The notes: generated by a model from the letters alone, not told the origin. 64,000 bases of DNA from an uncultured Paludibacter sp. (GCA_937897985.1 CALCBD010000033.1:62001-126000), one strand, 5' to 3'. Shown: positions 53,916 through 62,756, counted from the stretch's first letter. A program made the numbers and translations.

Positions 53916-55499
53916 TCATTTATCATGAATTTTATTGCTGTTCAGCCAGTTAACAACTGCTACAGCAGCATTTTCGCCATCAATGGCCGACGAAGTTATT
54001 CCACCCGAATAACCGGAACCCTCACCTGCAGGAAACAGACCTGCAATATCGGGATGTTGTCCAGTTTCGGGATCACGCGGAATCCGGACTGCCGATGATG
54101 AACGCGTCTCCACTCCTACCACCACTGCATCGTTGGTAAGATATCCTTTCATTTTTCTGTCGAACTTTTTGAAACCTTCCCTTAAACGGGTCGAAATAAA
54201 TTCAGGAAGCCAAAAATGTAAAGGTGAAGAAATTAAACCCGGCAAGTATGAACATTCAGGCAAATCGGCCGATAATTTTCCCCTTACAAAATCGACAAGC
54301 CTCTGAGCCGGAGCTGTCTGTCCCTGACCCCCATTGTTCAGAAAAGCCAAATGTTCAACGTATTGCTGAAATTTCAGTCCTGCCAGATTACCATATTTTT
54401 TAAATTCCTCAGGAATATCATCGGGTTGAATTTCGACCACAATACCCGAATTGGCAAATGGAGAATTACGTTTCGAAGCCGACATACCGTTCACCACAAT
54501 TTCGGTTTCGGATGTTCCTGCCGGTACAATTCTTCCACCCGGACACATACAAAAAGAATAGACACCACGACCTTCTACCTGCTCCACAAGACTGTAACTT
54601 GCAGCTGGCAGATATTCATTCCGCTCTTTACTATGGTACTGAATGCTGTCGATTAATGTTTGAGGATGCTCAACACGAACTCCCATTGCAAAACCTTTTG
54701 CATCGAGCCTTATATTTTGTCTGTCAAGCATTTCATAAATATCATGTGCAGAATGCCCGGTTGCAAGGATAAGTGCACCGGCATGATAGATTTCACCTGT
54801 TTCGGTTTTACAACCTTTCACTGCATTGTCTTCAATAATTATTTCAGTGAGTTTCTGATTAAAATGAATTTCGGCTCCGCTGTTAATGATAGTTTTACTG
54901 ATATTGTCCACCACCATTGGCAGTTTATCGGAACCAATATGCGGATGAGCATCGTAAAGTATCTCATCAGAAGCTCCGTGAAAATTAAATATTTCGTATA
55001 TTCGTTGCAAATTGCCTTTTTTCTTCGATCGGGAATATAGTTTCCCATCTGAAAATGTACCTGCACCTCCTTCGCCAAAACAATAATTCGATTCCGGATT
55101 AAATCCCTTTTTAAGATTAAGCATGGCAATATCGTGCACTCTTTCTTTGGCTTTTTTTCCTCGTTCGAGCACTATTGGTTTGAATCCGGACTCTATCAGT
55201 TTCAGTGCAGCAAACAAACCTGCAGGACCTCCTCCTATGACCAGTACCGGAGATTTATCGCCAACATACGGAAATTTAAAATCAGAAATACTGATTTCTG
55301 GTGCTTCTTCATTCACATATACTTCAACTGTGATATTAATTTTCGGTTGAAATGAACGTGCATCTATTGATTTCTTGAGTGTGCGTAATCTGGTTATACT
55401 TTGAGCCTGTACTTTCAGTTTTTCAGCTACCGCTTTGATCAACAAATCATTTTTCTCTGCCTGTTCGGGAGTTAAAATAAGTTGAAGTTGTGTGTGCAT
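53916..55499 (-). CDS. FAD-dependent oxidoreductase of the COG2509 family
   Basis: A 527-residue flavoprotein. An N-terminal alpha/beta extension (about 1-75) precedes the dinucleotide motif VLVIGGGPAGLFAALKL (GGGPAG at 89-94). Other family landmarks are NYCFGEGGAGTFSDGKLYSR, AHDIYEML, GFAMGVRVEHPQ and the C-terminal GLFPAGEGSGYSGGI FAD contact. This uncharacterised dehydrogenase family is widespread in anaerobes, and the two FAD contacts are complete, so it should bind cofactor. The substrate is unknown. A -7 box lies 26 nt upstream, and RluA follows after 20 nt. Confidence 0.9.
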   Translation of the reverse strand: MHTQLQLILTPEQAEKNDLLIKAVAEKLKVQAQSITRLRTLKKSIDARSFQPKINITVEVYVNEEAPEISISDFKFPYVGDKSPVLVIGGGPAGLFAALKLIESGFKPIVLERGKKAKERVHDIAMLNLKKGFNPESNYCFGEGGAGTFSDGKLYSRSKKKGNLQRIYEIFNFHGASDEILYDAHPHIGSDKLPMVVDNISKTIINSGAEIHFNQKLTEIIIEDNAVKGCKTETGEIYHAGALILATGHSAHDIYEMLDRQNIRLDAKGFAMGVRVEHPQTLIDSIQYHSKERNEYLPAASYSLVEQVEGRGVYSFCMCPGGRIVPAGTSETEIVVNGMSASKRNSPFANSGIVVEIQPDDIPEEFKKYGNLAGLKFQQYVEHLAFLNNGGQGQTAPAQRLVDFVRGKLSADLPECSYLPGLISSPLHFWLPEFISTRLREGFKKFDRKMKGYLTNDAVVVGVETRSSSAVRIPRDPETGQHPDIAGLFPAGEGSGYSGGITSSAIDGENAAVAVVNWLNSNKIHDK

Positions 55500-55524
55500 T
55501 GTTATCAGTGTTTTTTATTTTACG

Positions 55525-55532
55525 CAAATATA
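55525..55532 (-). promoter_or_regulatory. -7 box TATATTTG of the flavoprotein gene
   Basis: Exact TAnnTTTG on the minus strand, 26 nt before the ATG at 55499; no clear -33 element. Confidence 0.45.
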
Positions 55533-55609
55533 ACGAAAATTTTTGATCTCTCCCTCGTAAGAGCTTTCAGGAGCAGACCTGTTGATTGAGTTCCAAAACT
55601 CAAACAAAT

Positions 55610-56578
55610 TTAATTCCCATTAGTTTTGTAAACATTAAACATCTCGTGGTGATTGATCAGTTTATAAACGCCAATACCCATATAACACAACGCAATACCG
55701 CTTATAAAACCGATGATAACGTCAATGAGATAGTGAGCCTGAATGTAAACTGTGGAGGCTACAAGAGCAATGTAAACCGGAAAAATCAGTGCAAAAAACA
55801 GGTATCTTTTATATCGTAAAATCATTAACATAATGATAGTCGATATTCCGACATGTGAACTCGGGAAAGCAGCCGTTGGTCTTTCGCCAAGCGTTTGCGA
55901 CCTTTCCACCAGATTATAAAAAAATCCCGGTTTACTGTTGTTGGCTAATAAATCGCGATGAGAGTTAAAATAATGACCTATATTTTCAAAATTTCCGTTT
56001 ACCACATTATCTATTCCGATGGCCTGATAATAATATTGCGGACCTGCCGTGGGGAACATGATATAAACCATGTAGTATGTATAAAAGGAAAAAAGCACTG
56101 TAAAAAAGAAGAGTCCGAAATATTTCGGATTATTAAAAAAGAAATAAATACATGCACCGACAATCAGAAAATAATACGAAAAATAACCCATGTTCATAAT
56201 CTCACTGAACCATAGCTGAGGAAAAAGTTTAGAAAAAACCAGTGCAGGTTGAAATCCGAAAATAAACTGCTCAACCGTAGCCAGCACATGATCGTAATTA
56301 TGCAGTACCCGATTAACATCATATGTCTCAGGATACCAGTACGATAGCAACGACAGCAAAAATGCAACCCTTAAAATACGTATGATCCACCAGTCTTTAC
56401 AACAGTTGAGATATGCCAGACCGATGATAACACATGAGATTATTAATCTGTATTTTAACAACGCAAAACTGGTATGTGTTCCAAAGCGGCTTAACAGAAT
56501 GAAAAGTGAAGAAATGATTATGTAAACAAAAGTAAGCTTTTCAGCGTTGAGATACCTTATGTTTTTAGGATTTGTCAT
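55610..56578 (-). CDS. PAP2-superfamily membrane protein (Aur1/inositol phosphotransferase-like)
   Basis: A 322-residue integral membrane protein with about six to eight hydrophobic helices. The PAP2 active site is seen as GERPTAAFPSSH (H242) and the later H282-x3-D286 in IQAHYLIDVIIGF, while the first basic motif is only partly kept (RSQTLGERP). The long N-terminal membrane region and the spacing resemble Aur1-type inositol-phosphoceramide synthases, which transfer a phospho-headgroup to ceramide. Bacteroidota make sphingolipids, so that role is plausible but unproven; a lipid phosphatase is the alternative. It has a full two-part promoter. Confidence 0.82.
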   Translation of the reverse strand: MTNPKNIRYLNAEKLTFVYIIISSLFILLSRFGTHTSFALLKYRLIISCVIIGLAYLNCCKDWWIIRILRVAFLLSLLSYWYPETYDVNRVLHNYDHVLATVEQFIFGFQPALVFSKLFPQLWFSEIMNMGYFSYYFLIVGACIYFFFNNPKYFGLFFFTVLFSFYTYYMVYIMFPTAGPQYYYQAIGIDNVVNGNFENIGHYFNSHRDLLANNSKPGFFYNLVERSQTLGERPTAAFPSSHVGISTIIMLMILRYKRYLFFALIFPVYIALVASTVYIQAHYLIDVIIGFISGIALCYMGIGVYKLINHHEMFNVYKTNGN

Positions 56579-56626
56579 AAAAAAAACAGCAATTTCAGTT
56601 TTTTAATGCTTTTGTAAATTATTATA

Positions 56627-56657
56627 CAAATGTACTTCAAATTCATTAATAAACAAA
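56627..56657 (-). promoter_or_regulatory. Promoter of the PAP2-family gene
   Basis: Minus-strand TTTG (56657-56654), a 19-bp spacer and TACATTTG (56634-56627) fit the consensus fully, about 49 nt before the ATG. Confidence 0.75.
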
Positions 56658-56756
56658 AACTTTTGGGTCTAACTATTCTACCGGCCGAAAGAATAGTGCT
56701 TTTAATTTCAAAAAGCTGATTGCATGAATTTTTGTCAGTTAAACGTCAGAGTCAAT

Positions 56757-57605
56757 TTAAATCTTCCGTTCAAAAAAACTTTCGGGTATAGGCATTCCGT
56801 AGATTGCATTCCTCAACAAACCGGCAAACTTTTCCGGGTCGGAATACTCCTTTTGTTGCTCGACCGAAATAATTTCACCGATACCGATACGTGGACATTT
56901 TCCTCTTTTATTAAAAATCTCATACGGCATTCTGATGGAACGCAAACGCCAGCTGATAAGACCTAATGAATAAAAAAACACCGAATTGCCATCAAAAAAC
57001 CTTATCGGAACTATCGGCACATTTGCACCCTGAATGATTCTGACAATACTTTCCTGATATTCCCGATCGCGAAGATGCATACCCTTAAGCTTAAAATCTG
57101 ATACAGCTCCTGATGGAAAGAAACCCATCGGGTGATTCTCCTTTAAGTGCTGAAGAGTTTTACGGATTCCGTTGACATTAGAGTGAGCATTTCTGCTGCT
57201 TTTTGTAATGGGATGTACCGACACAAAACAATCATTCAGTGCACTGACCAATGATAAAATACTATTTACCATTAATTTATAATCAGGGCGGATATGTGCC
57301 ATTATATCAATTAACATAATGCCATCTATACCTCCGTAAGGATGATTGGATATCGTTATGAAAGCTCCTTCCGGCAGATTTTGAAGTCTTTGGGCATTTC
57401 CAATCCGGTATTTAACGCCCAAATCCTTTAATAAAGCTGCGGCAAAATCGGCTCCGCTTAAATGACATGAACGTTTGTATAATGCATTTATCTTGTCAAT
57501 TGCAAATAAACGCATCGCCTTTAGAGCTAACTTTGATCCATTTTTGCCTCTGAAAACAGGTGAAAGATTTTCAAAATCCTTACTGTCAACAACATAATCT
57601 CTCAT
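56757..57605 (-). CDS. Lysophospholipid/ornithine-lipid type acyltransferase
   Basis: A 282-residue acyltransferase. The catalytic histidine is in SNHPYGGIDG (H88, D94), an H-x5-D spacing instead of the usual H-x4-D, which is typical for the hemolysin-like acyltransferases of Bacteroidota. The third motif is GFFPSGAVSDF, and PIVPIRFFDG follows. Relatives include the O-acyltransferases that complete glycine or ornithine lipids (GlsA/OlsA type), a possible role here. No partner N-acyltransferase gene is next to it. It is on the same strand as the PAP2 gene, 178 nt upstream of it, so joint lipid metabolism is an inference. Confidence 0.8.
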   Translation of the reverse strand: MRDYVVDSKDFENLSPVFRGKNGSKLALKAMRLFAIDKINALYKRSCHLSGADFAAALLKDLGVKYRIGNAQRLQNLPEGAFITISNHPYGGIDGIMLIDIMAHIRPDYKLMVNSILSLVSALNDCFVSVHPITKSSRNAHSNVNGIRKTLQHLKENHPMGFFPSGAVSDFKLKGMHLRDREYQESIVRIIQGANVPIVPIRFFDGNSVFFYSLGLISWRLRSIRMPYEIFNKRGKCPRIGIGEIISVEQQKEYSDPEKFAGLLRNAIYGMPIPESFFERKI

Positions 57606-58163
57606 TCAATTAAAATATAATTAGTAAATTCTTTCACCTTTTGATAAATGAATCGAATTATATGGTTTATTTATGCTTAAATATTTTTCGTTGCTGTATT
57701 ATTAGCTTTTATTTCTCTGGTCGAAAAATTCAAACAGCAAAAGTACCACTTTTAGTTAAACTGCTAAAGCCAATTTTAAAGATTGTTTTTCATAATTAAA
57801 TTTTTAACGTTTACGGTTTAAAATTCAGTCAGGTTTGAACTACAACATTTTTTCATAATACAGCAATAATAATGTTAAAAATAATCAGAAATTTCAGAAT
57901 AATTACAATTTTTTATATCTTTGAAGTTAGTTAAGTTTTTAGCTCTGTAAACCCGCCTTTATTTATTGAAAGTTTTTCATCCTGATAACCTAATCATTGA
58001 CATCCGGGATAAATGCTTTCCCGGAATTTCAATCAAAATTGAAAAATTCATACTGTACAGATTTAAGTTAAATAAAATGTAAATTACATTCTGTTTTTTG
58101 GTACAATAAACAGAACACCATTAATAACAGGTTTCATAATAAATTAAACATTCATTTTTATTT
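57606..58163. other. Divergent intergenic region, 558 bp
   Basis: It separates the acyltransferase (minus) from the C10 protease (plus). It holds TATCTTTG (57916-57923), a -7 box for the plus strand with a leader of about 235 nt; TACTTTTG on the minus strand (57745-57738); and a small hairpin TCCGGGA/TCCCGGA (58003-58025). No ORF or RNA gene was recognised. Confidence 0.5.
57916..57923 (+). promoter_or_regulatory. -7 box TATCTTTG upstream of the C10 protease
   Basis: Exact TAnnTTTG match; no good -33. It predicts an unusually long 5' leader of about 235 nt. Confidence 0.4.
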
Positions 58164-60581
58164 ATGAAAAAAACATTTTTAATTTTAGCTTCTTTACTCA
58201 TTTCGTTTAATATCTGCGCATTAACTTACAACGTTACTGTACCGGCCGGTACAAAACAATGTTATATTGCAGGCGAAATGAATGGTTGGTCACAACAAAT
58301 CATGAACAAAGTGGATGAAACCCACTACAGTTTAACCATTGCTTCGGCAAACATTACTCATAAATACAAGTACTGCTCCGGACCATTATGGTCATACGTC
58401 GAAAACATATCTGACAACCGAAGTTATTCGGAAAATGATGTCGTGCTATCATGGACTGCAATTTACGATCCGAATGCTGTAGTTACTGACATCTGCTACA
58501 ACGTAACAGTCCCCGAAGGCACCGATGAATGTTATTTTGTCGGCATGGCAACGGGTTGGGTACATAAACAGATGGCCCGGGTTGATGCCACTCATTTTAA
58601 AATAATCGTTAGTTCGGTAAATAAAGATTCCTACAAATATTGTTCGGGACCCGACTGGGCCTATGAGGAACTTGATGCGAACGGACTTACTATTACCAAC
58701 AGATTATATCAACCAACCGATGTGGTAATGAAATGGAAACAATCATTTAATCCGGCACCTGTGGGAGTTACTTACAGTGTTACTGTTCCGGAAGCTACAA
58801 ATACCTGTTTCATTACCGGCGAAATGAACGGATGGAATTTCACACCAATGCTTAAAACAGATGAGACACATTTTATGGTAAATATTCCGGAAGCAAACAA
58901 ATATCAAAAATACTATTATTGTTCAGGGCCTGATATCAGCTTCAAAGAAACGAAACAGGATGGTACGGACGGAATATTGAGGACTTTCAGCTATAATGAT
59001 ATTGTCGAAAAGTGGCTAACTACTTATAATGCAAGTTCTTCTGTAAAATTAACTTCCGATTTTTCACAAAAAAGTTATGAATGTGGTTCAGTTCTGCCGG
59101 TTACATGGTCATTTTCAAATGTCAGCAAAGTTAAAATTCATTTCTCGGGTGATTATGGTCTAACCTGGACTGAGATAGCCGAAGTTGCGGCATCACCCGG
59201 TCAATATAACCTGACTTTACCTGAAAATGCATTGTATCAGTGTAAAATAAAAATAAGTGATGCGTCAAATCCGTTAGTGAACAGCATCACAAAAGGTATG
59301 TTTGTAATTTATAATCATTTACCCGAGAAAGTAAATCCCTTGCTGCGGAATTATTTCCAGGTATTTCTTTCCCCCTACAACGATAAGTACCCATTAACCA
59401 CTACATCTGACAGCGAAAATATAAACGGTAAAGTTGGCAATGCCTGCGGACCGACAGCAGTTACCAATATCCTGTCATACTGGGAATTCCCGAGGAAAGG
59501 TTTCGGTTCAAAATCATTTACCGACATAAAAAACTGTAACTGGTCGGCCGATTTCGCTGCTGCCAATTATAATTTCGATCTTATGACTGACCAGCTAACT
59601 CCGGGTAGCGCTTCAAACACAATCGATGCAAATGCGACACTGATGTATCACGCAGCAGTGGCAATGCACGATATATACCGGAGTGGCAATTCAACCGGAG
59701 TTCTCAATGCATTTAAGCAATACTTCGGATATAACACGAAAGCAGTGGAACTTTGCAGGGACAATTACTTACCCGAACAATGGGAAAAAATAATGAAATC
59801 AGAATTAAGTCTGGGTCGCCCGCAAATCATTCAGGGTTGGGGTAATTATTTTGAAGATGGAAATTACGGTGGTCACTGGTTTATGTGTGATGGCTACTCT
59901 GCCGACAATCTTTTTCATATCAGTCTGGATTATGGCTCGAATGGAATTAAATATTGTCCGCTTTACGAATTTGATTTTTACAGCCTGAGAAACTGGATAT
60001 TTGCTTATCTGGAACCCGATTTGAAGGGAAGAAAGATTGAACTAACCTATCCGACGGGGAAGGAAAACTGGCAACAGAATACAGTAAAAACCATTCAGTG
60101 GAAAAGTAAAAATGTCAGCCTTCTGAACATTGAGTTTTCGGGTAATAACGGTGCAACGTGGTCAACAATTGCAACGAACGTAAGTGCAGAAACAGGAAAT
60201 TACGATTTTACAGTAACTCAAAGCATATCCGATTTTTGTAAAATCAGGTTAACTGCTTCTGACGATATTAATATCTATGCAAGGAACAGAATTCCATTTT
60301 CGATCTATGAAATGTCGGGACTAAATAATTCAATGAGTGCAGACACATTCAGCATTTATCCAAATCCTGCTTCTGAAGAATGTACTATTCATCTCGCCGG
60401 GAATCAGACTCAAACCACACAATACTCTATAACCGATATGCATGGACAATGCATTGCTAATGGTTTTTTCGATGGAAAAGACCGGATAGAATTAAATTTA
60501 TCAGTTTTTCCAAAAGGGCTTTATTTGATAAAGATAACAAATAATTATATCAATCAGACCGGAAAGATTGTTATAAAATAG
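58164..60581 (+). CDS. Modular C10-family cysteine peptidase with T9SS sorting domain
   Basis: An 805-residue exported protein with a signal peptide (about 1-19). Three modules of about 95 residues follow (about 20-110, 112-205, 208-290), each with a C(Y/F)(I/F)-x-G-x2-x-GW core as in glycan-binding CBM20/CBM48-type E-set domains, for example CYIAGEMNGW and CFITGEMNGW. An Ig-like module (about 293-388) precedes a streptopain-type peptidase (about 390-625) with the catalytic Cys in NACGPTAVTN (C428) and the His in GGHWFMCDGY (H571). A second copy of the Ig-like module (about 626-716) and a T9SS type A sorting domain (FSIYPNPASEE to the end) close the protein. The CGPTA signature is reminiscent of C39-like peptidases, but the DGY/H spacing and GRP region fit C10. 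Confidence 0.85.
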   Translation: MKKTFLILASLLISFNICALTYNVTVPAGTKQCYIAGEMNGWSQQIMNKVDETHYSLTIASANITHKYKYCSGPLWSYVENISDNRSYSENDVVLSWTAIYDPNAVVTDICYNVTVPEGTDECYFVGMATGWVHKQMARVDATHFKIIVSSVNKDSYKYCSGPDWAYEELDANGLTITNRLYQPTDVVMKWKQSFNPAPVGVTYSVTVPEATNTCFITGEMNGWNFTPMLKTDETHFMVNIPEANKYQKYYYCSGPDISFKETKQDGTDGILRTFSYNDIVEKWLTTYNASSSVKLTSDFSQKSYECGSVLPVTWSFSNVSKVKIHFSGDYGLTWTEIAEVAASPGQYNLTLPENALYQCKIKISDASNPLVNSITKGMFVIYNHLPEKVNPLLRNYFQVFLSPYNDKYPLTTTSDSENINGKVGNACGPTAVTNILSYWEFPRKGFGSKSFTDIKNCNWSADFAAANYNFDLMTDQLTPGSASNTIDANATLMYHAAVAMHDIYRSGNSTGVLNAFKQYFGYNTKAVELCRDNYLPEQWEKIMKSELSLGRPQIIQGWGNYFEDGNYGGHWFMCDGYSADNLFHISLDYGSNGIKYCPLYEFDFYSLRNWIFAYLEPDLKGRKIELTYPTGKENWQQNTVKTIQWKSKNVSLLNIEFSGNNGATWSTIATNVSAETGNYDFTVTQSISDFCKIRLTASDDINIYARNRIPFSIYEMSGLNNSMSADTFSIYPNPASEECTIHLAGNQTQTTQYSITDMHGQCIANGFFDGKDRIELNLSVFPKGLYLIKITNNYINQTGKIVIK

Positions 60582-60950
60582 TCTTAATAATGCGAATCAG
60601 GAGTTGAATTACTTAATTCAGTTGGCTGTTTCAGTTGATTTGAATCTTTTACCCGATATTATGATATCAGGGCTAAGCCCCTCATATTTATCCGGTTAAT
60701 CAAAGTTAGTAAGATGTCGCAGCTCCGCTGCTTAATACAATAATTCAGGGGCGTAGCACTGACATCTTATTTATATAAACATGAACTAAAAAATAATTTC
60801 AAACCCTGATTCACATTAACAATAATCAGTTTTAAATATATAAGTACCCGTTTCTATCAGCTATTTTCTTGCAAATCAGTGGATTGTTATTTGCATTGTA
60901 CTGAAAAATAAATTATAAAACTTAGTTTTTTTTGATACAGTTTCATTTGA
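60582..60950. other. Convergent intergenic region, 369 bp
   Basis: It lies between the C10 peptidase and the ferredoxin-like gene. It holds the imperfect palindromic element at 60670-60777; no other feature was recognised. Confidence 0.5.
60670..60777. repeat. Imperfect palindromic repeat element
   Basis: TAAGATGTC (60710-60718) and GACATCTTA (60761-60769) are perfect 9-bp arms. Between them lie GCAGCTCCGCTGC, itself a hairpin, and GGGGCGTAGCAC. Just left is a second small hairpin GGGCTAAGCCC (60670-60680). The composition is unlike the flanking AT-rich DNA and resembles an eroded REP/MITE-type intergenic repeat. Confidence 0.5.
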
Positions 60951-61850
60951 CTACAACCATTCTTCTTTCAATATTTCACCTTTAATACTGATCAATACTA
61001 ATTTTAGCGGAATTTTCCTACCCGCTTCGGCAACAGCTTTTTGAGCAAGGCCTGATAATCCACCGCAACAGGGCACTTCCATGATCGCAACTGTAAGAGT
61101 ATTAATGTTTGACCTGAGAATCATTGTTTTGAGTTTTTCCAGATACGATTCCTTGTTCGAATCCAGTTTAGGACAAGCAATTGCAAGGCTCTTACCCGCT
61201 AAAAAGCGGTTATGGAAATCACCGAAACTGAATGCCACGCAATCGGCTGCCAGCAATACATCCGCCGACCGGAAGTAAGTTGCTTCAGGATTTAACAAAT
61301 GTAGCTGAACAGGCCACTGTCGCAATTGAGAAGGTTTTTCAAATTCACTCACATTTGCCATTTTGAAGGGGGAAGCAGAAGGACGGTGTACAGCAAAAGA
61401 AATTTCGCGACTCCCCGGACAGCTATTTCCCTGTTGATGTTCTGTTTGTTGAACCACTTTTGAAGCACATCCTGTTCCATTGTGGTGGTGAACCTGTGCA
61501 AAATCTGCATTAATTCCATTGGTGCGAAGATAATTGACTCCCTGCTTCAGATATTCAACCTCACCATGTTCCTTTAAATGTTTCAGATGGGCAATGATTG
61601 TTTGTTCTCCTTTAGGGATGATTCTCTGTATCGTGGCAATTTCGTCATAAGGCTCAGCTTCACGCTCTTCCAGGGTTATAGCACCAACAGGACAATCACC
61701 GATACAGGCTCCCAGGCCATCGCAATACAATTCACTTACCATACGCGCCTTACCATCAATCATTTGCAATGCACCTTCATGACAACCCTGTACACATGAC
61801 TCACATCCGTTACAAAGAGCTTCATCAATTTTTATTATCGTTCGTTTCAT
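60951..61850 (-). CDS. Ferredoxin-type 4Fe-4S protein, HcpR-regulon type
   Basis: A 299-residue protein. Residues 1-60 carry two Fe-S motifs: C-x2-C-x2-C-x3-C in CNGCESCVQGC and the variant C-x5-C-x3-C-P in CDGLGACIGDCP. The rest is an alpha/beta domain with further cysteines, including VPCCGGLSG near the C-terminus. Proteins of this layout are commonly found beside hybrid cluster protein (hcp) and cupin genes in anaerobes, where they belong to nitrosative-stress regulons; hcp is not in this window. The cupin gene lies upstream on the same strand, separated by the 61851-62262 tandem array. Its stop codon leaves no clear terminator. Confidence 0.8.
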   Translation of the reverse strand: MKRTIIKIDEALCNGCESCVQGCHEGALQMIDGKARMVSELYCDGLGACIGDCPVGAITLEEREAEPYDEIATIQRIIPKGEQTIIAHLKHLKEHGEVEYLKQGVNYLRTNGINADFAQVHHHNGTGCASKVVQQTEHQQGNSCPGSREISFAVHRPSASPFKMANVSEFEKPSQLRQWPVQLHLLNPEATYFRSADVLLAADCVAFSFGDFHNRFLAGKSLAIACPKLDSNKESYLEKLKTMILRSNINTLTVAIMEVPCCGGLSGLAQKAVAEAGRKIPLKLVLISIKGEILKEEWL

Positions 61851-61857
61851 TTATTTG

Positions 61858-62160
61858 TTATTTGGCTTCGCTGTTATTTGCTGTGCTTTTGTTTAGTTCG
61901 TGTTATTTGGCTTCGCTGTTATTTACTTCGTGTTATTTGGCTACGCTGTTATTTGGCTTCGCTGTTATTTGGCTTCGCTGTTATTTGGCTTCGCCGTTAT
62001 TTACTTCATGTTATTTGGTTGTGCTGTTATTTAGTTCGTGTTATTTGGCTTCGCTGTTATTTACTTCGTGTTATTTGGCTTCGCCGTTATTTACTTCGTG
62101 TTATTTGGCTTCGCTGTTATTTGCTTCGTGTTATTTGGCTTCGCCGTTAATTACTTCAAT
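61858..62160. repeat. Tandem array of 16-bp and 14-bp units containing GCGAAGC
   Basis: Two unit types alternate: A = TTATTTGGCTTCGCTG (16 bp, 11 copies) and B = TTATTTACTTCGTG (14 bp, about 7 copies). From 61981 to 62160 six A+B pairs follow at an exact 30-bp period. On the minus (coding) strand each standard A unit contains GCGAAGC, a heptamer known to fold into a very stable mini-hairpin; nine exact copies and one GCGTAGC variant were counted. There are no spacers, so this is not a CRISPR. Confidence 0.9.
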
Positions 62161-62262
62161 TATTTAACTTCTGTTTAACTTCCTTAATTAACTTCCGTTC
62201 TTAACTTCCTTTTAACTTCCTTTTAACTTCCGTTCTTAACTTCCTTTTATCCACCAATTTTT
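62161..62262. repeat. Second tandem array, 11-13 bp units with AACTTCC core
   Basis: About eight copies of TTAACTTCC with TT, GTTC or AATT linkers follow the first array without a gap. On the minus strand the core reads GGAAGTTAA, related to the GAAG-x-AAATAA core of the first array, so both may share an origin. Confidence 0.8.
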
Positions 62263-62318
62263 ACTTCAATCTGTTTACTTCAGGACAATAAATCTGCTTG
62301 AAGATATTGTACAAACTG

Positions 62319-62678
62319 CTACTTAATCATTGTCAGCAACATTTTAAACTGTGCGACGGCGTTTACAGCATGTCGTACATTGGCGGGAAGTATAATGCTG
62401 TCGCCCGTTTTCAGGGCAAATGATTTACCATCGATTACAACTTCACCTTCTCCGTCGAGTACCTGTACAATGGCGTCGAATGGTGCTGTATGTTCACTCA
62501 GAAATTCCCCCTTATCGAATGCGAAAAGGGTAACATTTCCATGTTCGTTACGAATAATGATTTTACTGACAACCGACCCTTCGGCATAGGTCACTTTATC
62601 AGTCATTCTGAATAATTCGGCTGCCGGAAAAGCTTTAGCTGTGGGCGTTACCGGTTTATAATTTAAATTGTTTGTCAT
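62319..62678 (-). CDS. Small cupin-domain protein
   Basis: A 119-residue single-domain cupin. The first cupin motif is kept as EHTAPFDAIVQVLDGEGEVVIDG, shown by its limits E63 and G86 approximately, and the second as LPANVRHAVNAVAQF with one His. It probably binds a metal and could be an enzyme or a sensor; such cupins occur beside hcp and ferredoxin-like genes in anaerobes. It is upstream of the ferredoxin-like gene on the same strand, so they may share the promoter at 62712 with its Crp/Fnr-type site. The specific ligand is unknown. Confidence 0.85.
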   Translation of the reverse strand: MTNNLNYKPVTPTAKAFPAAELFRMTDKVTYAEGSVVSKIIIRNEHGNVTLFAFDKGEFLSEHTAPFDAIVQVLDGEGEVVIDGKSFALKTGDSIILPANVRHAVNAVAQFKMLLTMIK

Positions 62679-62711
62679 GATCAGAAATTTTTAATGTTTG
62701 ATTTAATGCTG

Positions 62712-62719
62712 CAAATTTA
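62712..62719 (-). promoter_or_regulatory. -7 box TAAATTTG of the cupin gene
   Basis: Exact TAnnTTTG on the minus strand with transcription predicted near 62707, about 29 nt before the ATG. There is no -33 TTTG; a palindrome takes its place, as in activator-dependent promoters. Confidence 0.6.
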
Positions 62720-62740
62720 GGCTTTCCGTAATGAATAAAA

Positions 62741-62756
62741 TGTAACACAGGTTACA
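62741..62756. promoter_or_regulatory. Crp/Fnr-type palindrome at the cupin promoter
   Basis: TGTAACACAGGTTACA has perfect 6-bp arms (TGTAAC/GTTACA) with a 4-bp spacer, a Crp/Fnr-family geometry. Its centre at 62748.5 is about 41.5 bp upstream of the predicted start, the classical class II activator position. Confidence 0.65.

Larger units (their letters stand above)
61851..62318. other. Repeat-filled intergenic region, 468 bp
   Basis: It lies between the cupin gene and the ferredoxin-like gene, which are both on the minus strand. It is almost entirely composed of the two tandem arrays described next. The open frames at 61769-62167 and 61878-62150 are products of the repeat and are not genes. 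Confidence 0.7.

Noticed and set aside
61981..62160. Possible CRISPR array (30-bp period)
   Set aside because: The units are contiguous with no unique spacers, and no cas gene is nearby.
61769..62167. Open frames encoding CYLASLLF-type repeats
   Set aside because: They arise from the tandem array, whose 30-bp period keeps the frame open. They overlap the start of the ferredoxin-like gene on the other strand and have no leader or known domain.
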